Origin: an uncultured Erysipelotrichaceae bacterium
GTDB taxonomy: Bacteria; Bacillota_I; Bacilli_A; Erysipelotrichales; Erysipelotrichaceae
NCBI GenBank assembly: GCA_902795875.1
Contig: CADBND010000056.1
Span: 1 to 5,642, forward strand
Length of the DNA stretch: 5,642 nucleotides
Direction of reading: 5' to 3'
Part shown: positions 5,341-5,642 of the stretch, in pieces
Numbering within the stretch: the first letter of the stretch is position 1
Layout of the letters: every line of letters starts with the position of its first letter
The notes under the pieces: generated by a model
The model's database searches: none
The model's input: the letters and a program-made list of their open reading frames with translations, nothing else
What the model was told of the DNA's origin: nothing
Made by a program: the position numbers and the translations under genes

Positions 5341-5642
5341 ATTCCCTTTCCAACATAATCAGATATTCGGGAGTATCTTCCTCGAATTTTTTTATACCGT
5401 TTTTTCGAAAACCGAATCTTTCATAGAAACGTATCGCATCCGGATTCTTCTCCAAAGCCCACAGAAACTTCACATTGAAGTTCTTGATCGCAAACTCCAT
5501 AAGCTTTGAACCGATCCCCTGATCCTGAAAGAAATGATCCACATAGAGTTCCCTCACTTCATCGTTCTCGATACGTATCATCCCCTTCACGATCCCATCG
5601 TCATAGACGTAGATATGATCGAGATAGGACCGGTATTCATCC
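5339..5642 (-). CDS. GNAT-family N-acetyltransferase, C-terminal part
   Basis: A GNAT acetyltransferase is cut by the right edge; 100 complete codons plus the stop are visible. The frame stays open from 5590 through codons reading EYRSYLDHIYVYDDGIVKG to the window end, so the GTG at 5590 is internal and the true start is outside. Motif A is seen in RELYVDHFFQDQGIGSKLM, where Q-D-Q-G-I-G is the acetyl-CoA pyrophosphate-binding loop (Q/R-x-x-G-x-G/A). Motif B, NPDAIRFYERFGFRKNG, has the classic FYE-x-x-GF segment. Such enzymes transfer an acetyl group from acetyl-CoA to an amine on a small molecule or protein; the acceptor cannot be told from this part. The gene converges on the MFS gene with 5 bases between stops and shares its terminator hairpin. 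Confidence 0.88.
   Translation of the reverse strand, partial: DEYRSYLDHIYVYDDGIVKGMIRIENDEVRELYVDHFFQDQGIGSKLMEFAIKNFNVKFLWALEKNPDAIRFYERFGFRKNGIKKFEEDTPEYLIMLERE

Overview
This window reads as compact chromosomal DNA from a Bacillota (Firmicutes) bacterium. The basis is the protein families (a UgtP/MGDG-synthase-type glycosyltransferase, an M42 peptidase homologue, an FGGY kinase), sigma-A-type -10 boxes, one strong Shine-Dalgarno site and intrinsic hairpin/U-tract terminators. GC looks moderate by eye, in the mid-40s percent, and ATC is a favoured Ile codon. An Erysipelotrichia-like origin is possible, but that is a guess. There are no phage, transposon, CRISPR, tRNA or rRNA features, and no gene-free stretch longer than about 85 bases.

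Layout, left to right: (1) the C-terminal end of an M20-family amidohydrolase on the plus strand, whose stop codon lies inside its own terminator; (2) a complete plus-strand glycolipid-type glycosyltransferase (307-1389); (3) a convergent minus-strand M42-family peptidase homologue (1391-2491), one base away tail to tail, whose terminator lies inside the glycosyltransferase coding region; (4) a 76-bp divergent promoter region with overlapping promoters and a candidate operator; (5) a plus-strand FGGY carbohydrate kinase starting at GTG (2568-4067); (6) a terminator hairpin with a promoter element inside it, then a 12-helix MFS transporter (4152-5333); (7) a convergent minus-strand GNAT acetyltransferase running off the right edge. 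A shared hairpin covers both of the last two stop codons.

The genes do not form one pathway. The glycosyltransferase probably acts on membrane glycolipids, the M42 homologue on peptides, the FGGY kinase on a sugar or polyol, the MFS protein on drug or metabolite efflux, and the GNAT on an unknown acceptor. The M42 homologue and the kinase share a control region and could be co-regulated.

The most distinctive features are in the expression signals. Two genes have -10 boxes placed so that transcription should begin at the start codon (predicted leaderless mRNAs, one on GTG), while the divergent neighbour has a normal leader with a Shine-Dalgarno site. Terminators overlap coding ends. The M42 homologue appears to lack a metal-ligand aspartate, and GATC is strongly over-represented. 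I see no clear evidence for a wholly new multi-gene system.
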